DNA from: Candidatus Bariatricus faecipullorum
GTDB lineage: Bacteria; Bacillota; Clostridia; Lachnospirales; Lachnospiraceae
Length of the DNA stretch: 64,000 nt
Direction: 5' to 3'
Assembly: GCA_019118525.1 (NCBI GenBank)
Contig: DWYV01000030.1
Coordinates: forward strand, 1 to 64,000
The stretch's first letter is position 1, and the number at the start of each line of letters is the position of its first letter. Below, one piece after another: positions 1-8,672 of this stretch. The translations under genes were made by a program, and so were the position numbers. Below the pieces are notes generated by a model. It was not told the origin of the DNA. It made no database searches and saw only the letters and a program-made list of their open reading frames with translations.

Positions 1-28
1 GACGGGTACCGGCCGGCCCGTACCCGTC
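1..28. repeat. Inverted repeat at the window edge
   Basis: Nine-base arms (GACGGGTAC / GTACCCGTC) flank a GC-rich 10-base centre. It lies just before the ribosome binding site of the first gene. No T run follows, so it is not a classic terminator; it could be the distal part of an upstream gene or a leader hairpin. The left edge is cut by the window. Confidence 0.4.
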
Positions 29-48
29 CCCGACGATGCAGGAGGAGT

Positions 49-1374
49 ATGAAGCACGAGCATTTGATTCAGTCGGTAGAGGAGGGAAGTATCGCCTGGG
101 AGCTGGGCGTGGAGCCCGGGGACCGGCTGCTTGCGATTAACGGAAACGAGATAGAGGATGTTTTTGATTACCACTATTATGTAAATGATGAGGAACTGGT
201 ACTGCTGGTGGAAAAGCCGGACGGGGAAGAGTGGGAGCTGGAGATTGAGAAGGACTACGAGGAGGACCTGGGGATTACGTTTGTCCAGGGCCTGATGGAC
301 GAGTACCGTTCCTGCCGGAACAAGTGTATGTTCTGTTTTATCGACCAGATGCCAAAGGGAATGCGGGAAACGCTGTATTTCAAGGACGATGATTCCCGTC
401 TTTCCTTTCTGCAGGGAAATTATGTGACGCTTACGAATATGAGCGACCATGACATTGAGCGGATTATCCGTTATCATCTGGAGCCCATCAATGTGTCTGT
501 TCATACCACAAATCCCAAACTGCGGTGCGAAATGCTGCACAACCGCTTTGCGGGAGAAGCGCTGAAAAAAATTCAGACGCTTTATGAGGGTGGTATTACC
601 ATGAATGGACAGATTGTTCTGTGCCGGGGAATCAACGACGGGGAAGAACTGGAACGGAGCATCCGGGACATGGAGGCCTGGGTTCCCCGCATGCAGAGTG
701 TATCGGTTGTCCCGGTAGGGCTTACAAAGTACCGGGAGGGGCTGTACCCGCTGGAACCCTTTGAAAAAGAGGACGCCCGAAAGGTGCTGGAAATCATTCA
801 CCGGTGGCAGAACCATTTTTATGAAAACTACGGAACCCATTTTATTCATGCGGGAGACGAGTGGTATCTGCTGGCGGAGGAAGACCTGCCGGAGGCTGCC
901 CGGTACGACGGGTATCTGCAGCTGGAAAACGGAGTCGGCATGCTGAGACTTCTGCTGGATGAATTTGAAGAGGGACTGGAAAAATGTACGGGAGACGGGA
1001 GACACCGCCATGTTTCCCTGGCCACGGGAAAGCTGGCCTTTTCTTATATGAAGGAGCTGGCCGGAAGGCTTTGTGAAAAATATCCGAATATCCGGGTGTC
1101 TTCCTATGAGATACGAAACGACTTCTTTGGAGAGCGGATTACGGTGGCCGGTCTGCTGACCGGGCAGGATTTGGCCGCTCAGCTTGCGGGGAAAGACCTG
1201 GGGGAGGCCCTTCTGCTTTCCGCCAGCATGCTGCGCAGCGGAGAAGAGGTATTCCTGGACGATTTTACGGTGGCGGACCTGGAAAAAGCTTTACAAGTCC
1301 GGGTGGTTATTGTAAAATCAGGCGGACAGGATTTCATTGATGCAATACTGGAAGAGAGGTATGACGAAATATGA
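49..1374 (+). CDS. PDZ / radical-SAM-like DUF512 family protein
   Basis: The 441-residue protein has an N-terminal PDZ-like segment (about residues 5-70, with VEPGDRLLAINGNEI), then a C89-x3-C93-x2-C96 motif (CRNKCMFCFIDQ) typical of radical-SAM [4Fe-4S] proteins, and a C-terminal DUF512 region. The biochemical function of the family is not established to my knowledge. The start is chosen because GGAGGAG lies just upstream of ATG 49. Its TGA overlaps the ATG of der in an ATGA junction, so the two are probably translationally coupled. That pairing suggests, but does not prove, a link to ribosome assembly. Cytoplasmic; no signal peptide or membrane segment seen. Confidence 0.85.
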   Translation: MKHEHLIQSVEEGSIAWELGVEPGDRLLAINGNEIEDVFDYHYYVNDEELVLLVEKPDGEEWELEIEKDYEEDLGITFVQGLMDEYRSCRNKCMFCFIDQMPKGMRETLYFKDDDSRLSFLQGNYVTLTNMSDHDIERIIRYHLEPINVSVHTTNPKLRCEMLHNRFAGEALKKIQTLYEGGITMNGQIVLCRGINDGEELERSIRDMEAWVPRMQSVSVVPVGLTKYREGLYPLEPFEKEDARKVLEIIHRWQNHFYENYGTHFIHAGDEWYLLAEEDLPEAARYDGYLQLENGVGMLRLLLDEFEEGLEKCTGDGRHRHVSLATGKLAFSYMKELAGRLCEKYPNIRVSSYEIRNDFFGERITVAGLLTGQDLAAQLAGKDLGEALLLSASMLRSGEEVFLDDFTVADLEKALQVRVVIVKSGGQDFIDAILEERYDEI

Positions 1375-2699
1375 GTAAACCGGTAGTAGCCATTGTGGGA
1401 CGGCCGAATGTGGGGAAATCCACGCTGTTTAACGCACTGGCGGGAGAAAAGATAGCAATCGTAAAAGACACTCCGGGGGTAACCAGAGACCGGATTTATG
1501 CAGACGTGTCCTGGCTGGACCGGGAGTTTACCCTGATAGATACAGGAGGAATCGAGCCGGACAGCCGGGATATCATTCTGTCCCGGATGCGGGAGCAGGC
1601 TCAGATTGCCATTGATATGGCAGATGTGATTCTGTTTATGACAGACGTAAAGCAGGGGCTGGTGGATGCGGACTCCAAAGTGGCGGACATGCTGCGGCGT
1701 TCCCGCAAACCGGTTATCCTGGTGGTGAACAAGGTGGACAGTTTCCAGAAAATGATGCCGGACGTCTATGAATTCTACAATCTTGGAATTGGCGACCCGG
1801 TTCCGGTGTCCGCGTCACAGAGACTGGGAATCGGCGATATGCTGGACAAAGTACTGGAATATTTTCCGGAGGGCGAAGGAGAAGAGGAAGAGGACGAACG
1901 CCCGAGAGTGGCCATCGTAGGGAAACCGAATGTAGGAAAATCTTCTATTATTAACCGGCTCACCGGGGAGGAACGGGTGATTGTCTCCGATGTCGCGGGA
2001 ACTACCCGGGACGCCATCGACACCAGTGTGGTGCATAACGGAAGAGAGTATGTCTTTATCGACACGGCAGGACTTCGCCGGAAAAATAAAATCAAAGAAG
2101 AACTGGAACGTTACAGTATCATTCGTACAGTAACAGCGGTGGAAAGAGCCGATGTGGTGCTGGTGGTCATCGACGCCAGCGAAGGGGTAACCGAGCAGGA
2201 CGCCAAGATTGCCGGAATCGCCCACGAAAGAGGAAAAGGAATCATCATCGTTGTCAATAAATGGGACGCCATAGAAAAGGACAACAAAACAGTGAAGGAA
2301 TATGAGGACAATATCCGCAGAGTACTGTCCTTTATGCCCTATGCGGAAATCATGTATGTGTCCGCAGTGACCGGACAGCGGCTTCCCAAACTGTTCGACA
2401 AGATTGATATGGTCATTCAGAACCAGACGCTCCGCGTGGCAACAGGCGTTCTGAACGAAATCATGACAGAGGCAGTGGCGCTGCAGCAGCCCCCCTCAGA
2501 TAAGGGAAAGCGGCTGAAGCTGTATTATATTACCCAGGTATCGGTAAAACCGCCTACTTTTGTAATCTTTGTCAACGACAAAGAGCTCATGCACTTTTCC
2601 TATACCCGCTATCTGGAAAATAAAATCCGGGAAGCCTTCGGGTTCCGCGGAACGTCGCTGAAATTTATCATCCGGGAGCGGAAAGGAAAGGAGCAGTAA
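1371..2699 (+). CDS. der: Ribosome biogenesis GTPase Der (EngA)
   Basis: The 442-residue protein has two tandem GTPase domains: P-loops GRPNVGKS (about residues 10-17) and GKPNVGKS (about 184-191), with matching DTPG/DTAG and NKVD/NKWD motifs, followed by a KH-like C-terminal domain. This tandem architecture is unique to Der, which assists maturation of the 50S subunit. Length is normal for the family. It overlaps the upstream DUF512 gene by 4 bases, and plsY begins 2 bases after its stop, so DUF512-der-plsY-gpsA looks like one operon. Confidence 0.97.
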   Translation: MSKPVVAIVGRPNVGKSTLFNALAGEKIAIVKDTPGVTRDRIYADVSWLDREFTLIDTGGIEPDSRDIILSRMREQAQIAIDMADVILFMTDVKQGLVDADSKVADMLRRSRKPVILVVNKVDSFQKMMPDVYEFYNLGIGDPVPVSASQRLGIGDMLDKVLEYFPEGEGEEEEDERPRVAIVGKPNVGKSSIINRLTGEERVIVSDVAGTTRDAIDTSVVHNGREYVFIDTAGLRRKNKIKEELERYSIIRTVTAVERADVVLVVIDASEGVTEQDAKIAGIAHERGKGIIIVVNKWDAIEKDNKTVKEYEDNIRRVLSFMPYAEIMYVSAVTGQRLPKLFDKIDMVIQNQTLRVATGVLNEIMTEAVALQQPPSDKGKRLKLYYITQVSVKPPTFVIFVNDKELMHFSYTRYLENKIREAFGFRGTSLKFIIRERKGKEQ

Positions 2700-2701
2700 C
2701 T

Positions 2702-3343
2702 ATGGAACGTGTTGTTTGTCTGGTGATAGGGTATCTTTTTGGTCTGATTCAGACGGGATACATTTATGGGAAAATGCACAATGTGGATATCAGGGAGCAT
2801 GGAAGCGGGAATGCCGGTTCCACCAATGCCCTGCGCACCCTGGGGGTGAAGGCGGGAATCATTACCTTCCTCGGAGACTGCTTCAAGTGCGTGGCGGCGG
2901 TTCTGGTGGTACGCGGCATTTACGGACAGAGCTGTCCGGACATCCTGCCTCTTCTGTCCATCTATGCGGGCTTCGGGGCAGTGCTGGGACACAATTATCC
3001 CTTCTACCTGAAATTTAAAGGGGGCAAGGGAATCGCGGTGACCGGCGGCATGATTCTGGTCACGGACGTGCGCATGGCGGCGCTTTGCCTGCTGGTGTTC
3101 ATCGTTATCGTGGCGGTAACCCGGTACGTATCCCTCGGATCCCTGACGGTAACCGTCCTGTTTGCCGTGGGGCTTGTAGTGGAAGGACAGCTGGGCTGGT
3201 TTGGCATGGACTGGCCGCATCTGCTGGAGATGTACGCCATTGGTCTTCTGTTTGTGCTGTCCGCATTTTACAAACACCGGGCAAACATACAGCGGCTTCG
3301 GGAAGGCACAGAAAATAGATTTGGCATAAAAAAGAAAGAATAG
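2702..3343 (+). CDS. plsY: Glycerol-3-phosphate acyltransferase PlsY
   Basis: A 213-residue polytopic membrane protein with about five hydrophobic segments. It carries the family's conserved cytoplasmic loops: GSGNAGSTNALRTLG near residue 37 and GHNYPFYLKFKGGKGIA near residue 97. PlsY transfers acyl groups from acyl-phosphate to glycerol-3-phosphate, the first step of phospholipid synthesis. The next gene, gpsA, makes its substrate, so the neighbours form a functional pair. GGAAAGGAG precedes the start. Confidence 0.96.
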   Translation: MERVVCLVIGYLFGLIQTGYIYGKMHNVDIREHGSGNAGSTNALRTLGVKAGIITFLGDCFKCVAAVLVVRGIYGQSCPDILPLLSIYAGFGAVLGHNYPFYLKFKGGKGIAVTGGMILVTDVRMAALCLLVFIVIVAVTRYVSLGSLTVTVLFAVGLVVEGQLGWFGMDWPHLLEMYAIGLLFVLSAFYKHRANIQRLREGTENRFGIKKKE

Positions 3344-3381
3344 CCGGACAGAAACGGCATGTCAGAAAGGGGACAGATAAA

Positions 3382-4395
3382 ATGGCAGCAGTGGGAGTAA
3401 TGGGAGCAGGAAGCTGGGGAACCGCCCTGGCCAGGCTTCTCAGTAAAAACGGACATGAGGTGACCGTTTGGTCCATCGATAAAAACGAGATTGAGATGCT
3501 TTCCCGGGAGCGGGAGCATAAAACGAAACTTCCGGGAGTAAAACTGCCGGAAGAAATCGTCTTTACAGATGACATAAAAAGCACGGTGACGGGAAAGGAT
3601 ATGATTGTAATGGCAGTTCCCTCTGCCTTTACCAGGTCCACGGCGGCAAAAATGTGCCCCATGATAAAAGAAGGGCAGCTGATTGTGGATGTGGCGAAGG
3701 GAATTGAAGAATCTACCCTGAAAACACTTTCCGCACAGATTGAGGAAGAGATTCCCCAGGCGGAAGTCGCAGTGCTTTCCGGCCCCAGCCATGCAGAGGA
3801 AGTGGGCCGGGAACTGCCGACCACCGTGGTGGCAGGAGCAAAGAAAAAAGAAACCGCAGAGTACGTGCAGAGCATTTTTATGAATGAAGTGTTCCGGGTT
3901 TACACCAGCCCGGATGTTCTGGGAATTGAGCTGGGAGGAGCGCTGAAAAACGTAGTGGCCCTGGCCGCCGGCATGGCAGACGGACTGGGATACGGAGACA
4001 ACACAAAAGCGGCGCTGATTACCAGAGGAATTGCGGAGATATCGAGACTGGGCGTGAAAATGGGCGGAAAAATCGAGACATTTTCCGGCCTTACCGGCAT
4101 CGGCGACCTGATTGTAACCTGCGCCAGCGTGCACAGCCGGAACCGGAAGGCAGGCTATCTGATTGGCCAGGGAAAAACCATGCAGGAAGCCATGGATGAA
4201 GTAAAGATGGTGGTAGAAGGCGTCTACTCCGCAAAGGCAGCGAAAGCGCTGGCGGAAAAATATGACGTGTCCATGCCCATTGTGGAAGAAGTAAACGCCA
4301 TTCTCTTTGAGGGAAAAACGGCAAAGGAAGCAGTGAACGGTCTGATGCTTCGGGACAGCCGGACGGAGAACAAGGACCTTCCCTGGGAGGAATAG
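3382..4395 (+). CDS. gpsA: NAD(P)+-dependent glycerol-3-phosphate dehydrogenase
   Basis: The 337-residue protein has an N-terminal Rossmann motif GAGSWGTALA (about residues 8-17) and the conserved GGALKNVVALAAGMADGLG segment containing the catalytic lysine. It reduces dihydroxyacetone phosphate to sn-glycerol-3-phosphate, feeding PlsY encoded just upstream. AAAGGGG lies at a proper distance from ATG 3382. Length is normal and no unusual features are seen. Confidence 0.97.
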   Translation: MAAVGVMGAGSWGTALARLLSKNGHEVTVWSIDKNEIEMLSREREHKTKLPGVKLPEEIVFTDDIKSTVTGKDMIVMAVPSAFTRSTAAKMCPMIKEGQLIVDVAKGIEESTLKTLSAQIEEEIPQAEVAVLSGPSHAEEVGRELPTTVVAGAKKKETAEYVQSIFMNEVFRVYTSPDVLGIELGGALKNVVALAAGMADGLGYGDNTKAALITRGIAEISRLGVKMGGKIETFSGLTGIGDLIVTCASVHSRNRKAGYLIGQGKTMQEAMDEVKMVVEGVYSAKAAKALAEKYDVSMPIVEEVNAILFEGKTAKEAVNGLMLRDSRTENKDLPWEE

Positions 4396-4461
4396 CGGAT
4401 TTCCGGTCTAAAACCGGACTTCCTGTCATAGACTGTATCAGCAGTTAAAGGGGGTCAGTCT

Positions 4462-5934
4462 ATGAATGCGTTTCACCTGTACAGGGATATAGAGACAAGA
4501 ACAAAAGGCGAGATTTATATTGGCGTGGTAGGCCCGGTGCGTACCGGGAAGTCCACTTTTATCAAACGGTTTATGGATGTGCTGGTGCTTCCTCACATGG
4601 AAGACGGCCATGACCGGACCAGGACCCGGGATGAACTTCCCCAGTCTGCGTCAGGCACGGCAGTCATGACCACGGAGCCGAAGTTTGTGCCGAAAGAGGC
4701 CGCGTCGATTCAGCTGGAAGACGACGTAACCGTAAAGGTACGGCTTATCGACTGTGTGGGCTACATGGTGGAGGGGGCCTCCGGCTACATGGAAAAAGAA
4801 ATGGAGCGGCAGGTGAAAACTCCCTGGTTTGACGAGGAGATTCCCTTTACCAGGGCCGCGGCCATTGGAACCAGAAAAGTCATCTGCGACCATTCCACCA
4901 TTGGAATCGTAGTGACCACGGACGGCAGTATCGGGGAAATTCCCCGGGGAAATTATCTGCCGGCGGAGGAGCGCACCATTCAGGAACTGAAAACTATCGG
5001 CAAGCCCTTCGTGGTACTGGTCAATACAAAGAAACCTTATGGGGAAGAGGCCGCCCGGGTGGCGGAAGAGATTCAGGAAAAGTATAAAGTAACGGCCCTG
5101 GCCGTGAACTGTGAGCAGCTCCGGGAAGAGGACATTCACCGGATTATGGAGCAGGTGCTGTTTGCGTTTCCGGTATCGGAAGTCCGGTTTTTCATTCCCA
5201 AATGGACGGAGATGCTGCCCAGGGACAATAAAATCAAGGAGGACCTCCTCTCCTATGCCAGAAAAGTTCTGGAGGGAGTGGAAGAAATCCGGGATGTGAC
5301 AGAGGGAATCCCCCTTCCGGAAAGCAGCTACATAGAAGAGGCGAAAATCCGGGAGATATCCATGGATACCGGAACCGTTTCGGTGGATATGTCTGTCCGG
5401 GAGCAGTATTATTATGAAATGCTCAGTGAAGTGACCGGAACAGACATCCGGGGAGAATATGACCTGCTGGGAACGATAAAAGAACTGTCGGCCCTGCGGA
5501 AGGAGTATGAAGCGGTAAAAGACGCCATGGAGGCGGTAAAACAGAAAGGATACGGGGTAGTGAGCCCCGGCCGGGAAGAGATCCGTCTGGAGGAGCCGGT
5601 GATAATCCGGCAGGGAAGCCGGTTCGGGGTAAAGATTCACTCCGAAGCGCCCTCCATACATATGATACGGGCCAACATCGAAACGGAAATCGCGCCGATT
5701 GTGGGAAACGAACAGCAGGCAAAAGATTTGATACAGTATATTAAAACCGCGGCTTCTTCCGAGGAAGGCGTATGGGGAACCAGCATTTTCGGAAAATCCA
5801 TTGAAGAACTGGTGCTGGACGGAATCCGGAATAAAATCGCCATGATTAACGAGGAGAGCCAGGCAAAGCTTCAGGATACCATGCAGAAGATTGTCAACGA
5901 CAGTACCGGCGGCATGGTCTGCATTATCATCTGA
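4462..5934 (+). CDS. spoIVA: Stage IV sporulation protein A (spore coat ATPase)
   Basis: The 490-residue protein begins with the family's characteristic N-terminus and a Walker A motif GPVRTGKS (residues 24-31). The long central and C-terminal regions are typical of SpoIVA, ending in VNDSTGGMVCIII. SpoIVA hydrolyses ATP to polymerise on the forespore surface and form the basement layer of the coat. It is a strong marker of endospore formation. AAAGGGG precedes the start; a short TCCGGT/ACCGGA hairpin lies in the gap after gpsA. A sporulation sigma promoter would be expected, but I cannot assign one confidently. Confidence 0.97.
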   Translation: MNAFHLYRDIETRTKGEIYIGVVGPVRTGKSTFIKRFMDVLVLPHMEDGHDRTRTRDELPQSASGTAVMTTEPKFVPKEAASIQLEDDVTVKVRLIDCVGYMVEGASGYMEKEMERQVKTPWFDEEIPFTRAAAIGTRKVICDHSTIGIVVTTDGSIGEIPRGNYLPAEERTIQELKTIGKPFVVLVNTKKPYGEEAARVAEEIQEKYKVTALAVNCEQLREEDIHRIMEQVLFAFPVSEVRFFIPKWTEMLPRDNKIKEDLLSYARKVLEGVEEIRDVTEGIPLPESSYIEEAKIREISMDTGTVSVDMSVREQYYYEMLSEVTGTDIRGEYDLLGTIKELSALRKEYEAVKDAMEAVKQKGYGVVSPGREEIRLEEPVIIRQGSRFGVKIHSEAPSIHMIRANIETEIAPIVGNEQQAKDLIQYIKTAASSEEGVWGTSIFGKSIEELVLDGIRNKIAMINEESQAKLQDTMQKIVNDSTGGMVCIII

Positions 5935-6023
5935 CAGGGGATAGCTTTTGGACAGATTTTGCGGTATAATAAAAAGAGGTTACTTACGACGACAGCAGAA
6001 AAACGCACAGAGGAGAGGGAAGT

Positions 6024-6509
6024 ATGAAGGTTGCAATTATTCCTGTGGATACACAGATTTATCAGAAACTGAAAGAAGATACCGGCTCCCCGGTAGTAAA
6101 GCGGATGATGGGCCAGGTCAGCTTTAAAACCGAACTGATTCAGCCGGTGCCCAATGACAAAAATGTTATCCGCCAGGTGCTGGCCCGGATTGCCGATGCA
6201 GGGATTGCGGACCTGGTACTGACGATTGGCGGCATAGGATGCCGGGAAAACGACTGGGTACCGGAGGCCACAAAGTCCATTGTGGAAAAAGAACTGCCGG
6301 GACTGTCGGAGGGCATGCGCCTCTACATGGTCCGGACCAGAAAGAGAGCCATGCTGACCAGAGGAACCGCCGGCATCCGCAAACATACCCTGTTTGTCAA
6401 TCTTCCCGGAAGCCCCAAAGTTATCCGGGAATGCCTGGAATATATTCTTCCGGAGATTGTCTACGCAGTGGAAGTACTGCTTGGAGAACACGATGACATC
6501 AATGAATAA
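6024..6509 (+). CDS. MogA/MoaB-family molybdopterin-binding domain protein
   Basis: The 161-residue single-domain protein matches the MoCF_biosynth fold. It has LTIGGIGCRENDWVPEAT in place of the usual TTGGTGxxxRDxTPEAT, keeping the acidic residue but losing the arginine and one threonine. It also carries the C-terminal LFVNLPGSPK motif. Family members bind or adenylate molybdopterin. No other molybdenum cofactor gene is nearby, and the changed loop argues for caution about activity. A good GGAGAGGGA site precedes ATG 6024. The next gene overlaps its end. Confidence 0.8.
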   Translation: MKVAIIPVDTQIYQKLKEDTGSPVVKRMMGQVSFKTELIQPVPNDKNVIRQVLARIADAGIADLVLTIGGIGCRENDWVPEATKSIVEKELPGLSEGMRLYMVRTRKRAMLTRGTAGIRKHTLFVNLPGSPKVIRECLEYILPEIVYAVEVLLGEHDDINE

Positions 6510-7272
6510 AAAAGGAAAAAGCAGAATTCAGATACAGTATATATACCACAGCTGTTTTGTGGCAGAACTGGAGAAGCATGTGCTGGTTTTTGACTATTAC
6601 AAAGGCACGCTGCCGGAATTTGACAAAAAGAAGCAGATTCTGTTCTTCGCAAGCCATGCGCACCAGGACCATTTTTCCAGACGCATTCTGAAGCTCCGGG
6701 ACCGGTATCCGGAGCTTCAGTTTATCCTTTCCGGAGATATCCGGCTGAGCCGGGAGGAGGACGGGCCGGATGTGCACCGGATGAATCCCGCAGAAGAGCT
6801 TTGCCTGGAGGGCGTGAGGATACGCACCCTTGCTTCCACGGATGAAGGCGTGGCCTTTCTGGTCCGGTGTGAGGGCAGAACCCTGTTTCATGCGGGGGAT
6901 ATGCACTGGTGGCACTGGGAAGAGGAGAGCGCAGAGTGGAACGGCTGGGTCCGCATGGCGTTTCGGCGGGAAGTGGCAAAGCTGGACGGGGAGGAAATCG
7001 ATGTGGCCTTCCTGGTGCTGGATCCCAGGCAGGGAGAGGCATATTACCTGGGCTTTGACTGGTTTATGCGGCATACCCGCACTCGTGCAGCCTTTCCTAT
7101 GCACATGTGGGAAGACTACGGAATCGCAGAGCGTTTTCTGGAACGGGAAGAAGCGGCGCCGTACCGGGACCGGGTTTTCCTGGTCAGCCGGGAAAATCAG
7201 CAGTTTGAAATAACAGACAGCCCGGAAAAAGCGGACGCAGCGGCAGAAGGAGAAGAGAAACCATGGAAGTAA
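6493..7272 (+). CDS. MBL-fold metallo-hydrolase
   Basis: The 259-residue protein has a metallo-beta-lactamase fold signature ASHAHQDHFS (HxHxDH-like, about residue 55) and a downstream FHAGDMHWWHW segment that probably supplies further metal ligands. The substrate is unknown. I start it at ATG 6493, which follows TTGGAG by seven bases and overlaps the end of the MogA-like gene; the open frame extends further upstream, but only inside that gene. ATG 6502 is an alternative. Its stop overlaps the start of rnhA. Confidence 0.8.
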   Translation: MTSMNKKGKSRIQIQYIYHSCFVAELEKHVLVFDYYKGTLPEFDKKKQILFFASHAHQDHFSRRILKLRDRYPELQFILSGDIRLSREEDGPDVHRMNPAEELCLEGVRIRTLASTDEGVAFLVRCEGRTLFHAGDMHWWHWEEESAEWNGWVRMAFRREVAKLDGEEIDVAFLVLDPRQGEAYYLGFDWFMRHTRTRAAFPMHMWEDYGIAERFLEREEAAPYRDRVFLVSRENQQFEITDSPEKADAAAEGEEKPWK

Positions 7273-7748
7273 AAATCTACACAGACGGCGCGGCCAGGGG
7301 CAATCCCGACGGGCCCGGCGGATACGGCACGATACTGGAATATGTGGACAGGACCGGCACCCTTCACACAAAGGAACTTTCCCAGGGATATGTAAAAACG
7401 ACCAACAACCGGATGGAACTGATGGCGGTTATCGCAGGGCTGGAGGCCCTGGTGCGGCCCTGCCGGGTAAAACTCTATTCCGATTCCAAATATGTAGTGG
7501 ATGCATTTAACCGGCACTGGATTGAAGGCTGGATAAAAAAAGGCTGGAAACGGGGGAAAAATGAACCCGTAAAGAATATTGACCTGTGGAAGCGGCTTCT
7601 GAAGGCAAAAGAGCCCCACCAGGTGGAATTTATCTGGGTAAAGGGCCATGACGGCCACCCACAGAACGAACGGTGCGATACCCTGGCAACTTCTGCGGCG
7701 GACGGAGACAGCCTAATCGAGGACATTTTGCCGGAACAGCCGCTCTGA
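7263..7748 (+). CDS. rnhA: Ribonuclease HI
   Basis: The 161-residue protein is a bacterial type 1 RNase H without an N-terminal hybrid-binding domain. Catalytic acidic residues are visible in IYTDGAARGNPD, in NRMELMAVI, in YSDSKYVVDA and near HPQNERCDTLA. It degrades RNA in RNA-DNA hybrids during replication and repair. It overlaps the MBL-hydrolase gene by 10 bases, implying coupled translation, and is followed by the promoter of the RNase P RNA. Confidence 0.95.
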   Translation: MEVKIYTDGAARGNPDGPGGYGTILEYVDRTGTLHTKELSQGYVKTTNNRMELMAVIAGLEALVRPCRVKLYSDSKYVVDAFNRHWIEGWIKKGWKRGKNEPVKNIDLWKRLLKAKEPHQVEFIWVKGHDGHPQNERCDTLATSAADGDSLIEDILPEQPL

Positions 7749-7770
7749 CCGGGAGACGGCAGAGTTTTTC

Positions 7771-7799
7771 TTTACAGACAGAAAAAAATGTGATAAAGT
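7771..7799 (+). promoter_or_regulatory. Promoter of the RNase P RNA gene
   Basis: TTTACA (7771-7776) and TAAAGT (7794-7799) are separated by 17 bases. The predicted transcription start, near 7806, falls right at the 5' strand of the P1 helix of the RNA, which supports both calls. Confidence 0.6.
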
Positions 7800-7805
7800 G
7801 GTTCC

Positions 7806-8156
7806 GGCAGGCAGGACAGGCGTTCGCGGCTGCAAATGCCGAAAGGCTGCAGGTGAGGAAAGTCCGGGCTTCACAGGGCAGGATGCCGGATAACGTCCGG
7901 TGGAGGCGACTCCAAGGCCAGTGCAACAGAAATAAACCGCCGGCTTTTGCCGGTAAGGGTGGAAAGGCAGTGTAAGAGACTACCGCCTGTCCGGTAACGG
8001 ACAGGGCACATGTAAACCCCATCCGAAGCAAGACCGAACAAAAACCATGTGGCGGCCCGTCACGTTTTAGGTAGGTTGCTGGAACCTGCTGGCAACAGCA
8101 GGTCTGGATAGATGAACGCTCAACGACATAACCCGGCTTATCGTCCTGCCTGTTTT
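7806..8156 (+). ncRNA. rnpB: RNase P RNA (catalytic subunit of RNase P)
   Basis: The ends pair as helix P1: CAGGCAGGAC at 7808-7817 with GTCCTGCCTG at 8143-8152. Universally conserved segments are present: GAGGAAAGTCCGGGCTTC near 7854 and CGACATAACCCGGCTTA near 8124, which form the catalytic core. The length of about 350 nt fits a bacterial RNase P RNA. It matures the 5' ends of tRNAs. The exact 5' and 3' ends are estimated. This RNA fills most of the gap between rnhA and pyrI, and no protein is encoded here. Confidence 0.96.
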
Positions 8157-8167
8157 AGGCAGAAAAA

Positions 8168-8198
8168 AAGAGTTCCCTGGTCGGAACTCTTCTTTTTA
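8168..8198. terminator. Bidirectional terminator between rnpB and pyrI
   Basis: Perfect 9-bp stem AAGAGTTCC / GGAACTCTT with loop CTGGTC. An A run lies on the left and a T run on the right, so it can serve both the rightward RNase P transcript and the leftward pyrBI transcript. The stem sequence recurs at 19553-19576. Confidence 0.85.
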
Positions 8199-8219
8199 TA
8201 TCCGGTTCTGTCCGGAATT

Positions 8220-8657
8220 TTACCGGCTGTATTTTTCCTCGCAGTATTTGCAGCGGTAGATTTCATTTTCCTCATCCGTAAGGACGAAAACGTGGTCCAG
8301 TCCCTGCTCGATGGAGGTAATGCAGCGGGGATTTTTGCAGCGGATGACATTGCGGATTTCCCGGGGGAGCCGCAGATCCTTTTTCTCTACAATCCGGGAG
8401 TCCTCAATGATGTTGACCGTAATATTGTGGTCAATGAAGCCCAGAATATCCAGGTCGATAATATCAATGGGACATTCTATTTTGATGATGTCTTTCTTTC
8501 CCATCTTGCTGCTTCTGGCATTTTTGATGATAGCCACACAGCAGTCCAGCTTGTCCAGCCGGAGATATTTGTAAATATCCATGCTCTTTCCGGCCTGGAT
8601 ATGGTCCAGAACAAATCCCTCTGAAATCTTCCCTATGGTCAGTGTGCTTTCTACCAT
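8220..8657 (-). CDS. pyrI: Aspartate carbamoyltransferase regulatory subunit
   Basis: The 145-residue protein has an N-terminal allosteric domain (IDIIDLDILGFID region) and a C-terminal zinc domain with four cysteines spaced as CKNPRC and CKYC. This zinc site docks onto the catalytic chain. It binds CTP/ATP to tune the first committed step of pyrimidine synthesis. It lies directly downstream of pyrB on the same strand, the usual order, and ends at a bidirectional terminator. Confidence 0.96.
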   Translation of the reverse strand: MVESTLTIGKISEGFVLDHIQAGKSMDIYKYLRLDKLDCCVAIIKNARSSKMGKKDIIKIECPIDIIDLDILGFIDHNITVNIIEDSRIVEKKDLRLPREIRNVIRCKNPRCITSIEQGLDHVFVLTDEENEIYRCKYCEEKYSR

Positions 8658-8672
8658 TTCTTCCCCTCCTTT

